Part shown: one piece after another, positions 1-8,974 of the stretch | Numbering within the stretch: the stretch's first letter is position 1 | Layout of the letters: each line of letters starts with the position of its first letter | Assembly (NCBI RefSeq): GCF_002155965.1 | Contig: NZ_MUMH01000051.1 | Location: forward strand, 1-64,000 | Direction: 5' to 3' | Length of the DNA stretch: 64,000 nucleotides | From: Allokutzneria sp. NRRL B-24872 | GTDB taxonomy: Bacteria; Actinomycetota; Actinomycetes; Mycobacteriales; Pseudonocardiaceae | Position numbers and translations under genes: made by a program | Notes under the pieces: generated by a model | Told to the model about the DNA's origin: nothing | Seen by the model: the letters and a program-made list of their open reading frames with translations, nothing else | The model's database searches: none

Positions 1-2
1 CC

Positions 3-1256
3 TCGTGGGTGGAGAACGAGGGGCAGCCCAACGAGCAGGTGCGCTACATGGAGTACCCGGTGCTGACCGGGCTCTTCCAGTGGGTCAACGCCAAGCTCAC
101 CGCGGGCTGGACGGCGTTGGCGGACAACGGTTGGCTGCCGAAGACGATGCCCGTGGTCGTCTACTTCAACTTCACCGCGCTGTGGCTCGCACTGGCCTGG
201 CTGGTCACGATCTGGGCGACCGTGCTGCTCGCGGGCAGGAGACCGTGGGACGCCGCGATCGCCGCGCTGTCGCTGCTCGTCGTGGTGCACGCGTTCACCA
301 ACTTCGACACGCTCGCGACGGCGTTCGCCGCTGTCGGCATGCTCGCGTGGGCGCGCAAGAAACCTGTGCTGGCGGGTGCGCTGATCGGGCTCGGCGCGGC
401 GGCGAAGCTCTACCCGCTGTTCATACTCGGGCCGTTGCTCGTGCTGTGCTTGCGCAGCGGGAAGATGGGCGCGTGGCTGCGCATGACCGGCGCGACCGTG
501 GCCGCGTGGAGCGCGGTGAACGTGCCGATCATGTTGCTGTACCCCAAGGGCTGGTGGGAGTTCTTCCGGCTCAACTCCGAGCGCGGTGTCGACCCCGACA
601 CGATCTACAACGCGTTGCAGTACTTCACCGGCTGGCTCGGCTTCGACGGTCCGCTGCTGCACGGCGAGGCGCCGGTCATCCTGAACACCTTCACCGGAGT
701 GGTGTTCGCGGTGTGCTGCCTGGGGATCGGGTGGATGGCGCTGTCCGCCCCGGCCCGGCCGCGCGTGGCGCAGTTGATGTTCCTCGTGGTCGCGGCGTTC
801 CTGCTGACCAACAAGGTGTGGAGCCCGCAGTACTCGCTGTGGCTCGTGCCGCTCGCCGTGCTCGCGCTGCCCAGGTGGCGGCTGCTGCTCGCGTGGATGG
901 CCGTGGACGCGCTGGTCTGGGTGCCGCGCATGTACTTCTACCTCGGCGTGTCCAACAAGGGCCTGCCAGCGGACTGGTTCCTCGGCACCGTGCTCGTGCG
1001 CGACGCCCTGGTGGTGCTGCTGTGCGTGCTGGTGGTCCGGGACATCTACCGGCCGGAGCGCGACAAGGTCCGCTACGCGGGGCAGGACGATCCGACCGGC
1101 GGGGTGCTCGACCACGCCGAAGACCGATTCGTGTTGCGGCGCAAGCGAAAGCCCGCTCCGGTCGAGGAGGGCCTTCTCGTCGGGACACCTGCTGGAACCC
1201 CTGTCGATCCCGGTGCTGCCCCGACAGACAGGGGCCCCGCGCGCGAACAGGATTGA
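3..1256 (+). CDS. GT87-family polyprenyl-phosphate-mannose-type glycosyltransferase (5' partial)
   Basis: The frame is open from the left edge of the window, so the true start lies upstream; about 417 residues are visible. The protein is polytopic, with around nine hydrophobic segments. It carries the EYPVLTG stretch near the visible start and the KLYP motif (near residue 140) typical of GT87/DUF2029 integral membrane glycosyltransferases, which use polyprenyl-phosphate sugars to glycosylate outside the membrane. The missing N-terminal part should hold the first transmembrane helices and the catalytic loop. The C-terminal 80 residues are hydrophilic and basic, probably cytoplasmic. The acceptor cannot be told from the sequence. 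Confidence 0.8.
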   Translation, partial: SWVENEGQPNEQVRYMEYPVLTGLFQWVNAKLTAGWTALADNGWLPKTMPVVVYFNFTALWLALAWLVTIWATVLLAGRRPWDAAIAALSLLVVVHAFTNFDTLATAFAAVGMLAWARKKPVLAGALIGLGAAAKLYPLFILGPLLVLCLRSGKMGAWLRMTGATVAAWSAVNVPIMLLYPKGWWEFFRLNSERGVDPDTIYNALQYFTGWLGFDGPLLHGEAPVILNTFTGVVFAVCCLGIGWMALSAPARPRVAQLMFLVVAAFLLTNKVWSPQYSLWLVPLAVLALPRWRLLLAWMAVDALVWVPRMYFYLGVSNKGLPADWFLGTVLVRDALVVLLCVLVVRDIYRPERDKVRYAGQDDPTGGVLDHAEDRFVLRRKRKPAPVEEGLLVGTPAGTPVDPGAAPTDRGPAREQD

Positions 1257-1914
1257 CGCACTGTCCACCCCCAACAGGGAGCTGTGCGTGCGGAAGAAGT
1301 CCGCGCCGACCTGGGTGCTGACCGCGGCGCACTGCGTCGAGTCGTTCGGCGAGCGCCTACCGCTCGACCGCGCGACCGCTCGGGTCGGCTCCGCCCGCAA
1401 CGACGGCGGCGAGGTCGTCGGCCTGAAGCGAGTGCTCCAGCACCCGGACTACGGCCGTCCCGGCCCGAACGAGCGCACCGGCATCGCACTGGTCGAGCGG
1501 GCTGAACCCGTTGCCGTGCAGCCGATTCCGATCGCATCGAGCACTCCGCCGATCGGCGCGCCCGCCCGCTCCATCGGATGGGGCAGGACGTGCGCGAAGG
1601 ACACCGAGGTGAACTGCGTCAACCCGTCGAGGGAGTTGAAGCAGCTCGACACCTCGGTGGCTTCGCCGAAGGAGTGCGCGCGCATCACCGCCGACCCGCA
1701 CGAGCTGCGCATCCGGTCGCAGGAGCCCGGCGGGACGACGTGCTTCGGCGACTCCGGCAGCCCGCAGATCGCGAAGATCGACGGCCGCTGGAGGCTGCTC
1801 GGCCCGCTCAGCCGCTCCGGTTCGGTCTCCGGCAGCACCGACTGCGAGGACCCGGGCGCGAGCTACGCCGACCTCAGCGCACACCGCGCCTGGATCTCCC
1901 AGCACACGGGTTAG
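1213..1914 (+). CDS. Degenerate, N-terminally truncated trypsin-like (S1) serine protease
   Basis: An open frame of 233 codons that overlaps the end of the preceding glycosyltransferase; usable starts further in include GTG 1288. It shows the histidine motif TAAHC and the serine motif GDSGSP of chymotrypsin-fold proteases. There is no signal peptide and no propeptide or mature N-terminal strand, so about 50 residues of a normal protease are absent. The position of the catalytic aspartate (DIAL in active enzymes) reads GIAL, codon GGC at 1480-1482, one base from GAC. The usual GDSGGP is GDSGSP. I infer a decayed or non-proteolytic remnant; a mis-assembled upstream end is the alternative. Confidence 0.6.
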   Translation: MLPRQTGAPRANRIDALSTPNRELCVRKKSAPTWVLTAAHCVESFGERLPLDRATARVGSARNDGGEVVGLKRVLQHPDYGRPGPNERTGIALVERAEPVAVQPIPIASSTPPIGAPARSIGWGRTCAKDTEVNCVNPSRELKQLDTSVASPKECARITADPHELRIRSQEPGGTTCFGDSGSPQIAKIDGRWRLLGPLSRSGSVSGSTDCEDPGASYADLSAHRAWISQHTG

Positions 1915-3167
1915 AGCAGGGCGAGGTCGACGGCGGCGGCCATGGCCTTGAAGCCCGCGTCGCCGGGGTGCAGGCGGTCGCCGGAGTCGTACTCCGCGCG
2001 GATCTTCTGCGGGTCCTGCGGATCGCGGACGGCCTTGTCGAAGTCGATGACACCGTCGAAGACCGTGCCGGAGCGGATGAGTTCGTTGACCTTGGCGCGG
2101 GTCGCCTCCAGCGTCTCGGTGTAGCTCCGCCAGCCCTTGAACGGCGTGAGCGTGCCGCCGAGCACCCGGATGCCGCGCGCGTGCGCCTGCTGCACGACCT
2201 GGCGCATCCCGGCGACGATCTGGGCGGCGTCGGTCTGGTTCGGGGTCTGCTGGATGTCGTTGATCCCCTCCAACATGATCACCGTGCGCACCCCGGTGCT
2301 GGTGAGGACGTCGCGGTCCAGGCGGGCCAGCGCGTTCACCCCGGCACTGGGGTTGCCGCCGTCGAGCAGGACGCGGTTCGCGCTGATACCGGAGTTCAGC
2401 ACGCCGAGCTGCAACGGCTTCGGCCTGGCGAGCAGGCGGTCGGCGAGGAAGTCCGGCCAGCGGCTGTTCGTGCTCGCGGTCCCGCCGACCCCGTCGGTGA
2501 TCGAGTCGCCCAGCGCCACGACCGCTCCGCGCACCTGCGGGGCGAGCACGTCGACCCCGGCGACGTAGTGCCACACCGAGGTCTTCTCGGTGAACGAAGC
2601 GCCTGACTCCTCGGCGGCCTTGTCGCCCGCGCGCGTGAAGAACGACGTCTGGAGCGCGGCCGGGTGGTAGGTCACCGGCCCCGACGGGCTCGGCGTGAAC
2701 GTGGTGATCAGCAGGTCTCCGTCCGCGGGCACCGCCAGCCGCACGGGATCGCTGACGACCTCCGCGCCCGGCGGGACGGTGATCGTCTTCGAGCCGCCGA
2801 AGGTCAGCTCGCGCATCGTGCCCGCGACCGCCTTCGGGCCCTTCCCGCTCTCCGCCACCGCCACCGTCGCGGTCAGCGGTAACGGCGCCTTGCCGAAGGC
2901 GTTGGACAGCCGCACCCGCGCCGCGTCACCGCCGACGCTGGTGTGCACGACGTTGCGGATCGAGTGGTTCGGATAGCCGTTCGGCGTGTTGTCCACGCCC
3001 GCCGCCGGAGCCGTCTGCCACGTGCCCACCCATCCGCCGAGCGCGCTCTTCACCGGCACGGCGGCGTCGACGGGCGCTTCCCCCGCCGTGGAGGACACCG
3101 TCGTGCACAGCACCAGCGCGGCGACCGCGGCGGCGGCCACCCCCACCCGTTGACCCTTGATCGACAT
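1911..3167 (-). CDS. Secreted SGNH/GDSL hydrolase
   Basis: 418 residues with a cleavable signal peptide (residues 1 to about 30). A beta-rich N-terminal region precedes the SGNH esterase domain. The nucleophile block GDSITDG is near residue 222, GIND gives the oxyanion asparagine, and DRLHPGDAGF at the C-terminus gives the Asp-His pair. The two-domain layout matches extracellular actinobacterial SGNH hydrolases acting on acylated polysaccharides or lipids; the substrate is unknown. The ATG at 3167 has a GGACGG ribosome-binding site upstream. It converges on the truncated protease with a few bases of stop-codon overlap. Confidence 0.85.
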   Translation of the reverse strand: MSIKGQRVGVAAAAVAALVLCTTVSSTAGEAPVDAAVPVKSALGGWVGTWQTAPAAGVDNTPNGYPNHSIRNVVHTSVGGDAARVRLSNAFGKAPLPLTATVAVAESGKGPKAVAGTMRELTFGGSKTITVPPGAEVVSDPVRLAVPADGDLLITTFTPSPSGPVTYHPAALQTSFFTRAGDKAAEESGASFTEKTSVWHYVAGVDVLAPQVRGAVVALGDSITDGVGGTASTNSRWPDFLADRLLARPKPLQLGVLNSGISANRVLLDGGNPSAGVNALARLDRDVLTSTGVRTVIMLEGINDIQQTPNQTDAAQIVAGMRQVVQQAHARGIRVLGGTLTPFKGWRSYTETLEATRAKVNELIRSGTVFDGVIDFDKAVRDPQDPQKIRAEYDSGDRLHPGDAGFKAMAAAVDLALL

Positions 3168-3318
3168 GCGGACCGTCCTTTGCGCTCGTGCGGCGGAGGA
3201 AACCCACCTTCGCCGATCAGGGGTACTCGCACCAGGTCATGTCCGATTTGCTGTCCCCCCGGCTTGCGCCAGTGGCAAACGCCAGCCGCGTGTTTGGTGT
3301 TGTGCTTGTCTGGGGCGG

Positions 3319-3324
3319 TAAAAT
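3319..3324 (+). promoter_or_regulatory. Probable -10 hexamer (TAAAAT) of the PIN-protein operon
   Basis: TAAAAT stands out in GC-rich sequence 50 bases before the chosen TTG start at 3374. A weak -35 candidate TTGGTG lies at 3294-3299 (19-base spacer). Its position argues that translation begins at 3374 and not at the ATG/GTG codons further upstream. Confidence 0.35.
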
Positions 3325-3373
3325 CGGGAGAACGTTCGAGCGCGATGCGGACAATGAGCAGAGGGAGGTCGGC

Positions 3374-4117
3374 TTGCGTCCCGACGAGATCTCTGTGGAA
3401 CTTGCAGGCCCGCACGGTCGTATCGATCCTCGTGCTGTTGGCGAGGCCATCCTCGCGCTCGACAAGATGGTTCGCGGCGTGACCGGAGACCAGCCGGCGT
3501 CGACCGCGATCAGCCACCTGGCGATCGGGAGCGCTGTCGCCAGCATCCAGACGGACCAGCGACGCGTCGACGCTCTGCGTGAAGGGCTCGCCACCATTGC
3601 CACTGCCGCCGAGATTCCGTCGGGCTGGTCCGTCGACTCGGTCGCGGCCCTCCTCGATCTCCACCGGACCGGCAAGCGCGGTGGGGTCGAAGCCGTTGGA
3701 CTGCGCATTGCCGGTGCGCTGTCCGACATCGACGACATCGTTGCGGCAAACGCCAAGCGGAGCATCGGCTCCACCCGCACTTCGCTGGGATCTGTTCGAG
3801 GTGAGCTGTACCGCTACAACGGCCGCCAGCGCACTGCGGCGCTGAGCCAGGCAGGGACTTTGAAGATTGTTGCCGTCTATTTCTCTATAGGTCTCGCGAG
3901 CAAGGTGAGAAGCGCGCTCGATGGTGAAGTTGAAATCTGGGGCGAAGTAACTCGAAATGTTTATGACGAGATCGAGTCGATTGTGCTCGAGGGTCTTGAG
4001 GTGACCGCGACGCCGAAGGCACAGGTCGCGCTGGATGACGTGGTGGGTTTGTTCGGGGCGGAGTGGACCGATGGTCTGGACTCCGTTGAATGGGTGAGGC
4101 GGCAGCGTGATTGCTAG
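3374..4117 (+). CDS. Unknown protein, first gene of a PIN-nuclease pair
   Basis: 247 residues from TTG 3374, chosen because GAGGGAGGT at 3361-3369 is a strong ribosome-binding site; the frame is open up to 3188. I do not recognise a named family. There is no signal peptide or membrane segment. The N-terminal two thirds look like a mixed alpha/beta globular domain. The C-terminal third (LASKVRSALDGEVEIWGEV and what follows) has the alternating pattern of a small beta-barrel-like module. The gene has AT-richer patches (about 3858-3960) than its neighbours, suggesting transfer. It overlaps the PIN gene by 11 bases, so the two are probably translationally coupled. An antitoxin or specificity partner is a reasonable guess, not shown. 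Confidence 0.65.
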   Translation: MRPDEISVELAGPHGRIDPRAVGEAILALDKMVRGVTGDQPASTAISHLAIGSAVASIQTDQRRVDALREGLATIATAAEIPSGWSVDSVAALLDLHRTGKRGGVEAVGLRIAGALSDIDDIVAANAKRSIGSTRTSLGSVRGELYRYNGRQRTAALSQAGTLKIVAVYFSIGLASKVRSALDGEVEIWGEVTRNVYDEIESIVLEGLEVTATPKAQVALDDVVGLFGAEWTDGLDSVEWVRRQRDC

Positions 4118-4604
4118 GTCGCAGCTCCCCCTCGCGGTGGTCGACAGCTGCGTGATCGTAGAGATGCTCGTGTCGCTCGACCAGCATCGTCGAGAGTCCT
4201 CGGTTCACACCCTTCGCGCGCATGACAAGCGGTACCGCGTGGTGCTGCCCGCTCTCGTGCTCGCAGAGGTGACCGGTTCTGGCGCCGTGCGTGGTGACGA
4301 TGGCGGACAGCTAGCGAGAAGTGAGCGCATCGCGCTGGCGCATGAATGGGTGCGCAGCAGTGATTTCCTCATCGCGGACATCACCGAACGGGTCGCGAAG
4401 CGGGCTGCTGGACTGGCGACCCAGTTCAACCTCAAAGGCGCCGACGCGTGCGTGCTGGCGGTCGCGGCAATGTGGAAGTGCTCAACGCTCTTCACCTGGG
4501 ATCACGGTCTTCTCAAGGTCGGCGGGAGCTTGGACGGGCTGACAGTCCGCGAGCCCTACGTCCAAGGCCAGGTGTCGCTCTTCGGTGATTCCGGGGTCGG
4601 CTGA
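4107..4604 (+). CDS. PIN-domain (VapC-like) ribonuclease
   Basis: 165 residues, GTG start inside the end of the upstream gene. It keeps the four acidic positions of the PIN fold: D13 in VVDSCV, E54 in VLAEV, D113 in KGADA and D132 in TWDHGLL. These coordinate the metal ions that cleave RNA in VapC toxins. It is somewhat longer than a typical VapC (about 130-140). The usual partner, a short DNA-binding VapB antitoxin, is absent; a 247-residue unknown protein takes its place. Toxin, RNA-processing or defence roles are all possible. Confidence 0.8.
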   Translation: MIARSQLPLAVVDSCVIVEMLVSLDQHRRESSVHTLRAHDKRYRVVLPALVLAEVTGSGAVRGDDGGQLARSERIALAHEWVRSSDFLIADITERVAKRAAGLATQFNLKGADACVLAVAAMWKCSTLFTWDHGLLKVGGSLDGLTVREPYVQGQVSLFGDSGVG

Positions 4605-4710
4605 GGGGCTCGGGTAACCCCGATGGGTGCCGATGCGGATCTCCGCAGGTGAACGGCGCCGATCCGGGTTAGCTTCCGCAGGTCCCCCACCCGCTGGACC
4701 TGGACCTCGG

Positions 4711-5961
4711 ATGCGCATTCGCCCCTTGTTGCTCGCGGTGCTCCTCGCCGCGGCCTCGGCGTGCCCGACGGCGCTCGCGGCGCCGGTGCCGAGCTACAAC
4801 GGCACGCACTCCGGCCCGGCGACGCTGTTCGACCAGCGGACCCAACCCCCGCACTTCGGCTACGACCCGGGCCTGGCGGTGAGCCCGGCGGAGCTGGCGC
4901 AGAGCGCTCCGGACGCGGCGGCGACCTTCACGACGACGGTGGCGGCGGACCGGGGGGCGACCTTCTACGACGGAGCGCCGGAGTCGACGGCGGTGGGGTT
5001 CCTGCGGGTCCTCGAAGGCGAGGCGGTGGACCACCGCACCCCGCTCGCGACGCCGGACCACGACGGGGACCCGGTGGTGTTCACCCGCTACGTCAACGGC
5101 GCGAGCAGCGAGTTCTGCGCGAACAACCAGTTCAACCGCAACGGCAGGTTCGTCTTCGAGGAGGGGGCGCACTGCGCGGACCCGCTGGACGGGCCGGGCC
5201 AGGAGGAGCCTGCGGAGGACATCGCGACGCTGCGCTTCACGGTGCAGATCAGGCAGGACAACACGTACTCGGCGCGGGTGGACGCGGTGGACGGCGCGGG
5301 GCAGGTGGTCGAGGACTACGAGCCGCAGGGCCAGCTGCCGTACACCTTCACCGGAGTCCTACCGGGCGAGCCCACGACGAAGTACGTGCCGTTCGTCCGG
5401 CTGAGGCCGGGAGCGCTCACCGGCGGGCCGTGGAAGTACCAGGTCACGGGCTCGGACCTGAGCACGACGAGGCCGATGCCGACCGCGCGGATCGGGCAGG
5501 TGAACTGCGCGGACGGGCCGACGACGAGCGTGGAGATCGGCAACGCGACGGGCACGGCGACGGCGCGCTACCGGGTGCTGGTGGACGGCCAGGTGGTGCG
5601 CGCGGGGCTGCTGGGGCCGGGCGGAGCGGAGCGCGTGCCGGTGCCGTTGACGGACGGCACGATGGGCCTGGTGCAGGTCAAGCACGGCAACGACCGCACG
5701 GTGGCCGAAACGCGGCTGCGCGTGCACTGCGAGGTGGAGTTCGCGCCGACGACGGCCCTGAGCACCACCACGACGCCCCCACCGGCGGTGCACGCGGTGG
5801 CGAAGCCGCCGGACACGCGCGCGGAGCTACCGGGCCAGGCGCCGTGGGTCTCGGTGGCGATGCTGGCCTTCCTGGCCGTGATCGCGCTGGTGGTGCTGCA
5901 CCTGTGGCACCGCACCAGGAGATCGGTCAGCTCGGCAGCGGCGCGTTCTCACCGATGTTGA
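4711..5961 (+). CDS. Secreted single-pass membrane protein of unknown function
   Basis: 416 residues from ATG 4711, taken because a clear signal peptide (MRIRPLLLAVLLAAASA) begins there; the frame is open to 4627 but the upstream part is proline/glycine-rich and unlike a leader. No good ribosome-binding site is visible, so the mRNA may be leaderless. A long extracellular beta-rich region contains paired cysteines, then a Thr/Pro-rich spacer, one transmembrane helix (about residues 374-396) and a short basic tail: a type I membrane topology. There is no LPXTG motif. It overlaps the convergent lipoprotein gene by 35 bases. Confidence 0.75.
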   Translation: MRIRPLLLAVLLAAASACPTALAAPVPSYNGTHSGPATLFDQRTQPPHFGYDPGLAVSPAELAQSAPDAAATFTTTVAADRGATFYDGAPESTAVGFLRVLEGEAVDHRTPLATPDHDGDPVVFTRYVNGASSEFCANNQFNRNGRFVFEEGAHCADPLDGPGQEEPAEDIATLRFTVQIRQDNTYSARVDAVDGAGQVVEDYEPQGQLPYTFTGVLPGEPTTKYVPFVRLRPGALTGGPWKYQVTGSDLSTTRPMPTARIGQVNCADGPTTSVEIGNATGTATARYRVLVDGQVVRAGLLGPGGAERVPVPLTDGTMGLVQVKHGNDRTVAETRLRVHCEVEFAPTTALSTTTTPPPAVHAVAKPPDTRAELPGQAPWVSVAMLAFLAVIALVVLHLWHRTRRSVSSAAARSHRC

Positions 5962-6811
5962 GCAGCGTCTTCGTCAACGGTTTCGCCGACTCCAGGTAGC
6001 AGACCGCGGTGGTGTGGCCGAGCGGCCAGTCCTTGACCTCGGGCAGCCGCCACGTCAGCGTGAGGTCCTTCCGCCCGTTCGGCGCGGCGAGGTACTGGTT
6101 CGCCATGGCCTTGCAGTGCGGCTCCGACGCGGCGTTCATCTGCTCCGGGCTCGGCGCGGGGTCGGTCGCCTTGCCCAGCGACAGCACCCACGGCACGGCC
6201 TCGCCGAGGTGGGCCTGGTCGCAGGGCGCGAGCTTGAGCTGGTTGTCGCGCGAGGGCGAACCGGCGGTGCACACCTGGAACTTGTAGAAGTTCGCGCCAG
6301 CCATGGCCGCGCGCACGGAGCCGGTGCGGCTGACGGGCTTGTCGTCGGGGCCGAGCTCGACGGCGGCGCAGGTCAGCCAGCGCTCGCCCTTGGCCCAGCC
6401 GTCCTTGGTCGGCCACACCGGCCACGACTGGAGCCTGCTGGCGTCGAGCTGGTCGCCGACGTAGGCCAGCGCGTGCGCGCGGCACTTCGGCATCGCGACG
6501 GCCAGCAGCGCGGCCTCGTCCGGGTACTCCTTGGGCATGGTCGCCGGGAACCGCTCCGGCTGGGTGACCTCCAGCTCGTGCTGCTGAGCGCAGTCGACCA
6601 CCACGAACCGCTTGCCGTCGATGCACTGCGAGGCCAGCGCCGTGCCCGTTCCCGCGGCGCTGGTCGTGGCCTGCGGGCGCGCCTCGCCTGGCTGGCTGGG
6701 CTGCTGCGTCACGGGCAGCGGTTCCGGGCTCACGGCCGCCGTGCAGCCGGTGAGCAGGGCGAACGCGGAGAGCGCGAGGACCGCGGTCCCGCTGCGCCGG
6801 TGCCTGAGCAT
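5927..6811 (-). CDS. Lipoprotein with septum-formation-type domain
   Basis: 294 residues from ATG 6811, which has a strong GGGGAGGG ribosome-binding site; the longer frame to 6955 is not supported. A lipoprotein signal ends in LLTGC, so the mature protein is anchored outside the membrane. The body has several cysteines and a block around QCIDGKRFVVVDCAQQHE that resembles the Septum_form family (PF13845) of actinobacterial surface proteins. The family name comes from a genetic association; a molecular role is not known. It is divergent from the symporter operon, separated by about 165 bases. Confidence 0.7.
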   Translation of the reverse strand: MLRHRRSGTAVLALSAFALLTGCTAAVSPEPLPVTQQPSQPGEARPQATTSAAGTGTALASQCIDGKRFVVVDCAQQHELEVTQPERFPATMPKEYPDEAALLAVAMPKCRAHALAYVGDQLDASRLQSWPVWPTKDGWAKGERWLTCAAVELGPDDKPVSRTGSVRAAMAGANFYKFQVCTAGSPSRDNQLKLAPCDQAHLGEAVPWVLSLGKATDPAPSPEQMNAASEPHCKAMANQYLAAPNGRKDLTLTWRLPEVKDWPLGHTTAVCYLESAKPLTKTLLNIGENAPLPS

Positions 6812-6978
6812 GACCCTCCCCAAGGTGTTCTCCCTGCCAGAACGGTACCGGGGGCCGCACGGCGGTGTCCCGTGGTGTGAGCGGAGGTCACGCTTGGGGC
6901 CAGAAGAGTGACGTGACGAACCGTCGCGTCCTAACATCCGCCGATATCGCCACACCGCCGTGACCTGTAGGAGACCCG

Positions 6979-7272
6979 ATGGCGTCAGGACGACCGTCCG
7001 GCGCGGACAGGACGAGGCCGACGGGACTGCGCTGGAACGCGTGGAACCTGCTGCTGCTCGTCCCGCTCGCCATGCTGTTCACCCCCATGCTCAACCTCGA
7101 TGAGCCCCGCGTGCTCGGGTTGCCGTTCTTCTACTGGTCGCAGTTCGCCTTCGTGCCGATCGGCGTGGTCTGCGTCGGCCTGGTCTACGTCATGACCAAG
7201 GACGAGCCGGTCGCCACCGACAAGCCCGACCACCTCTCGGTCGACGACCTCGACGAGGGGGGCAAGGCATGA
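6979..7272 (+). CDS. DUF3311 small membrane protein
   Basis: 97 residues with two transmembrane helices (about 17-37 and 47-70) and a hydrophilic acidic tail. AGGAGA just upstream is the ribosome-binding site. Such proteins sit immediately before sodium:solute symporters of the MctP type in actinobacteria and are thought to be an accessory subunit. The stop overlaps the next start (ATGA), so the two are translationally coupled. Confidence 0.85.
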   Translation: MASGRPSGADRTRPTGLRWNAWNLLLLVPLAMLFTPMLNLDEPRVLGLPFFYWSQFAFVPIGVVCVGLVYVMTKDEPVATDKPDHLSVDDLDEGGKA

Positions 7273-8927
7273 GCCTGGACAACGTGCAGTGGACCGAGCT
7301 GATCGTCTTCACCGTGCTGTTCCTGGTGGTCAGCGTGATGGGCTTCGTGGCGTCCCGGTGGAAGGCCGGTGACACGCTTGAGCACCTGGACGAGTGGGGT
7401 CTCGGCGGTCGCAAGTTCGGCTCGTGGATCACCTGGTTCCTGGTCGGCGGCGACCTCTACACCGCCTACACCTTCGTCGCCGTGCCGGCGCTGATCTTCG
7501 GCGCCGGGGCGATGGGCTTCTTCGCGCTGCCCTACACGGTGATCCTCTACCCGATCGTCTTCCTGCCGCTGCTGCGCATGTGGTCGGTCTCCCGGGTGCA
7601 CGGCTACGTCACGCCGGCGGACTTCGTGAAGGGCCGCTACGGCTCCCGCCCGCTCGCGCTGATCATCGCGATCACCGGGATCGTCGCGACCATGCCCTAC
7701 ATCGCGTTGCAGTTGGTCGGCCTGGAAGCCGTGCTGCGGACGATGGGCCTCAACGGCAGCGGCTTCATGGGACACCTGCCGCTGTTCGTCGGCTTCCTGA
7801 TCCTGGCGGTCTACACCTACCAGGCGGGCCTGCGCGCGCCCGCGCTGATCGCCTTCGTCAAGGACACGCTGATCTACATCGTCATCCTGGTCGCGGTGAT
7901 CTACCTGCCCGCCAAGCTCGGCGGCTGGTCCACGATCTTCGACAAGTCGGCCGAGCTGCTGTCGGCGCCCGGCGCCAACGGCGCGCCCAAGGGCTCGACG
8001 CTGCTGACGCCGAACAACCAGCTCCAGTACGCGACGCTGGCGCTGGGCTCCGCGCTGGCGCTGTTCCTCTACCCGCACTCGCTGACCGGCATCCTGGCGT
8101 CCAAGGGCCGCAACGTGATCAAGCGGAACATGGTCGCGCTGCCCGCGTACTCGCTGCTGCTCGGCCTGCTCGCGCTGCTGGGCTACGTCGCGCTCGTCTC
8201 CGGCGCGAAGCCGATCACCAACGCGGCCACCGGGCGCCCGGACACCAACACGATCGTCCCGGTGCTCTTCGACCAGCAGTTCTCCGGCTGGTTCGCGGGA
8301 ATCGCCTTCGCCGCCATCGGCATCGGCGCGCTGGTGCCCGCCGCGATCATGTCGATCGCCGCGGCGAACCTGTGGACCCGCAACATCTACAAGGAGTACG
8401 TGCGCAAGGACGCCACCCCGAAGCAGGAGGCCAAGCAGGCCAAGCTCGCCTCGCTCGTGGTGAAGTTCGGCGCGGTGCTGTTCATCGTGTTCGTCGACCC
8501 GCAGTTCTCGATCGACCTCCAGCTCATCGGCGGCGTGATCATCCTGCAGACGCTGCCGACCGTGGCGATCGCGCTCTACACCCGCTGGTTCCACATCTGG
8601 GGCCTGGTCACCGGCTGGATCGCCGGTATGGGCTACGGGTTCTGGTTGCTCTACCAGATCCCCAACCCGGCGGCGGGCAAGGCGCACTTCGGCGGTTCCG
8701 CGCTGACGCTGGACAAGCTCACGCTCTTCGGCTGGTCGCCGTTCGAGGGCTCCAAGGTGCAGATCTACGTCGGCTTCGTCGCGCTGGTGGTGAACCTGGT
8801 GGTTGCCGTGCTGGTCACGTTCCTGGCCAGGCAGCTGCGCAAGCCCAACGGCGTCGACGAGACCTCCCCGGCGGACTACCACGCCGACGAGGGCGACCCG
8901 AGCCTCAAGGCGGTCGCGTCGCACTAG
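7269..8927 (+). CDS. Sodium:solute symporter (monocarboxylate uptake MctP-like)
   Basis: 552 residues, polytopic with about 13 membrane helices and a hydrophilic C-terminal tail: the length and layout of the SSS family. It would couple sodium entry to uptake of a small organic acid or related solute. The adjacent DUF3311 gene favours the monocarboxylate branch, but the substrate is not fixed by the sequence. A strong hairpin terminator follows. Confidence 0.85.
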   Translation: MSLDNVQWTELIVFTVLFLVVSVMGFVASRWKAGDTLEHLDEWGLGGRKFGSWITWFLVGGDLYTAYTFVAVPALIFGAGAMGFFALPYTVILYPIVFLPLLRMWSVSRVHGYVTPADFVKGRYGSRPLALIIAITGIVATMPYIALQLVGLEAVLRTMGLNGSGFMGHLPLFVGFLILAVYTYQAGLRAPALIAFVKDTLIYIVILVAVIYLPAKLGGWSTIFDKSAELLSAPGANGAPKGSTLLTPNNQLQYATLALGSALALFLYPHSLTGILASKGRNVIKRNMVALPAYSLLLGLLALLGYVALVSGAKPITNAATGRPDTNTIVPVLFDQQFSGWFAGIAFAAIGIGALVPAAIMSIAAANLWTRNIYKEYVRKDATPKQEAKQAKLASLVVKFGAVLFIVFVDPQFSIDLQLIGGVIILQTLPTVAIALYTRWFHIWGLVTGWIAGMGYGFWLLYQIPNPAAGKAHFGGSALTLDKLTLFGWSPFEGSKVQIYVGFVALVVNLVVAVLVTFLARQLRKPNGVDETSPADYHADEGDPSLKAVASH

Positions 8928-8942
8928 AGAAGCACTTCCGCA

Positions 8943-8974
8943 GAAGGGGCGTCCTCGCAGGAGGGCGCCCCTTC
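8943..8974 (+). terminator. Intrinsic terminator after the symporter gene
   Basis: Nine-base perfect stem GAAGGGGCG / CGCCCCTTC with a 14-base loop, followed by TTC. It lies 16 bases after the symporter stop. Confidence 0.75.

Noticed and set aside
3188..3373. Upstream extension of the PIN-operon first gene to 3188
   Set aside because: A -10-like box and strong ribosome-binding site lie inside this extension, favouring TTG 3374.
7185..8924. 579-residue open frame on the minus strand
   Set aside because: Antisense to the symporter; the long open frame follows from high GC content at third positions.
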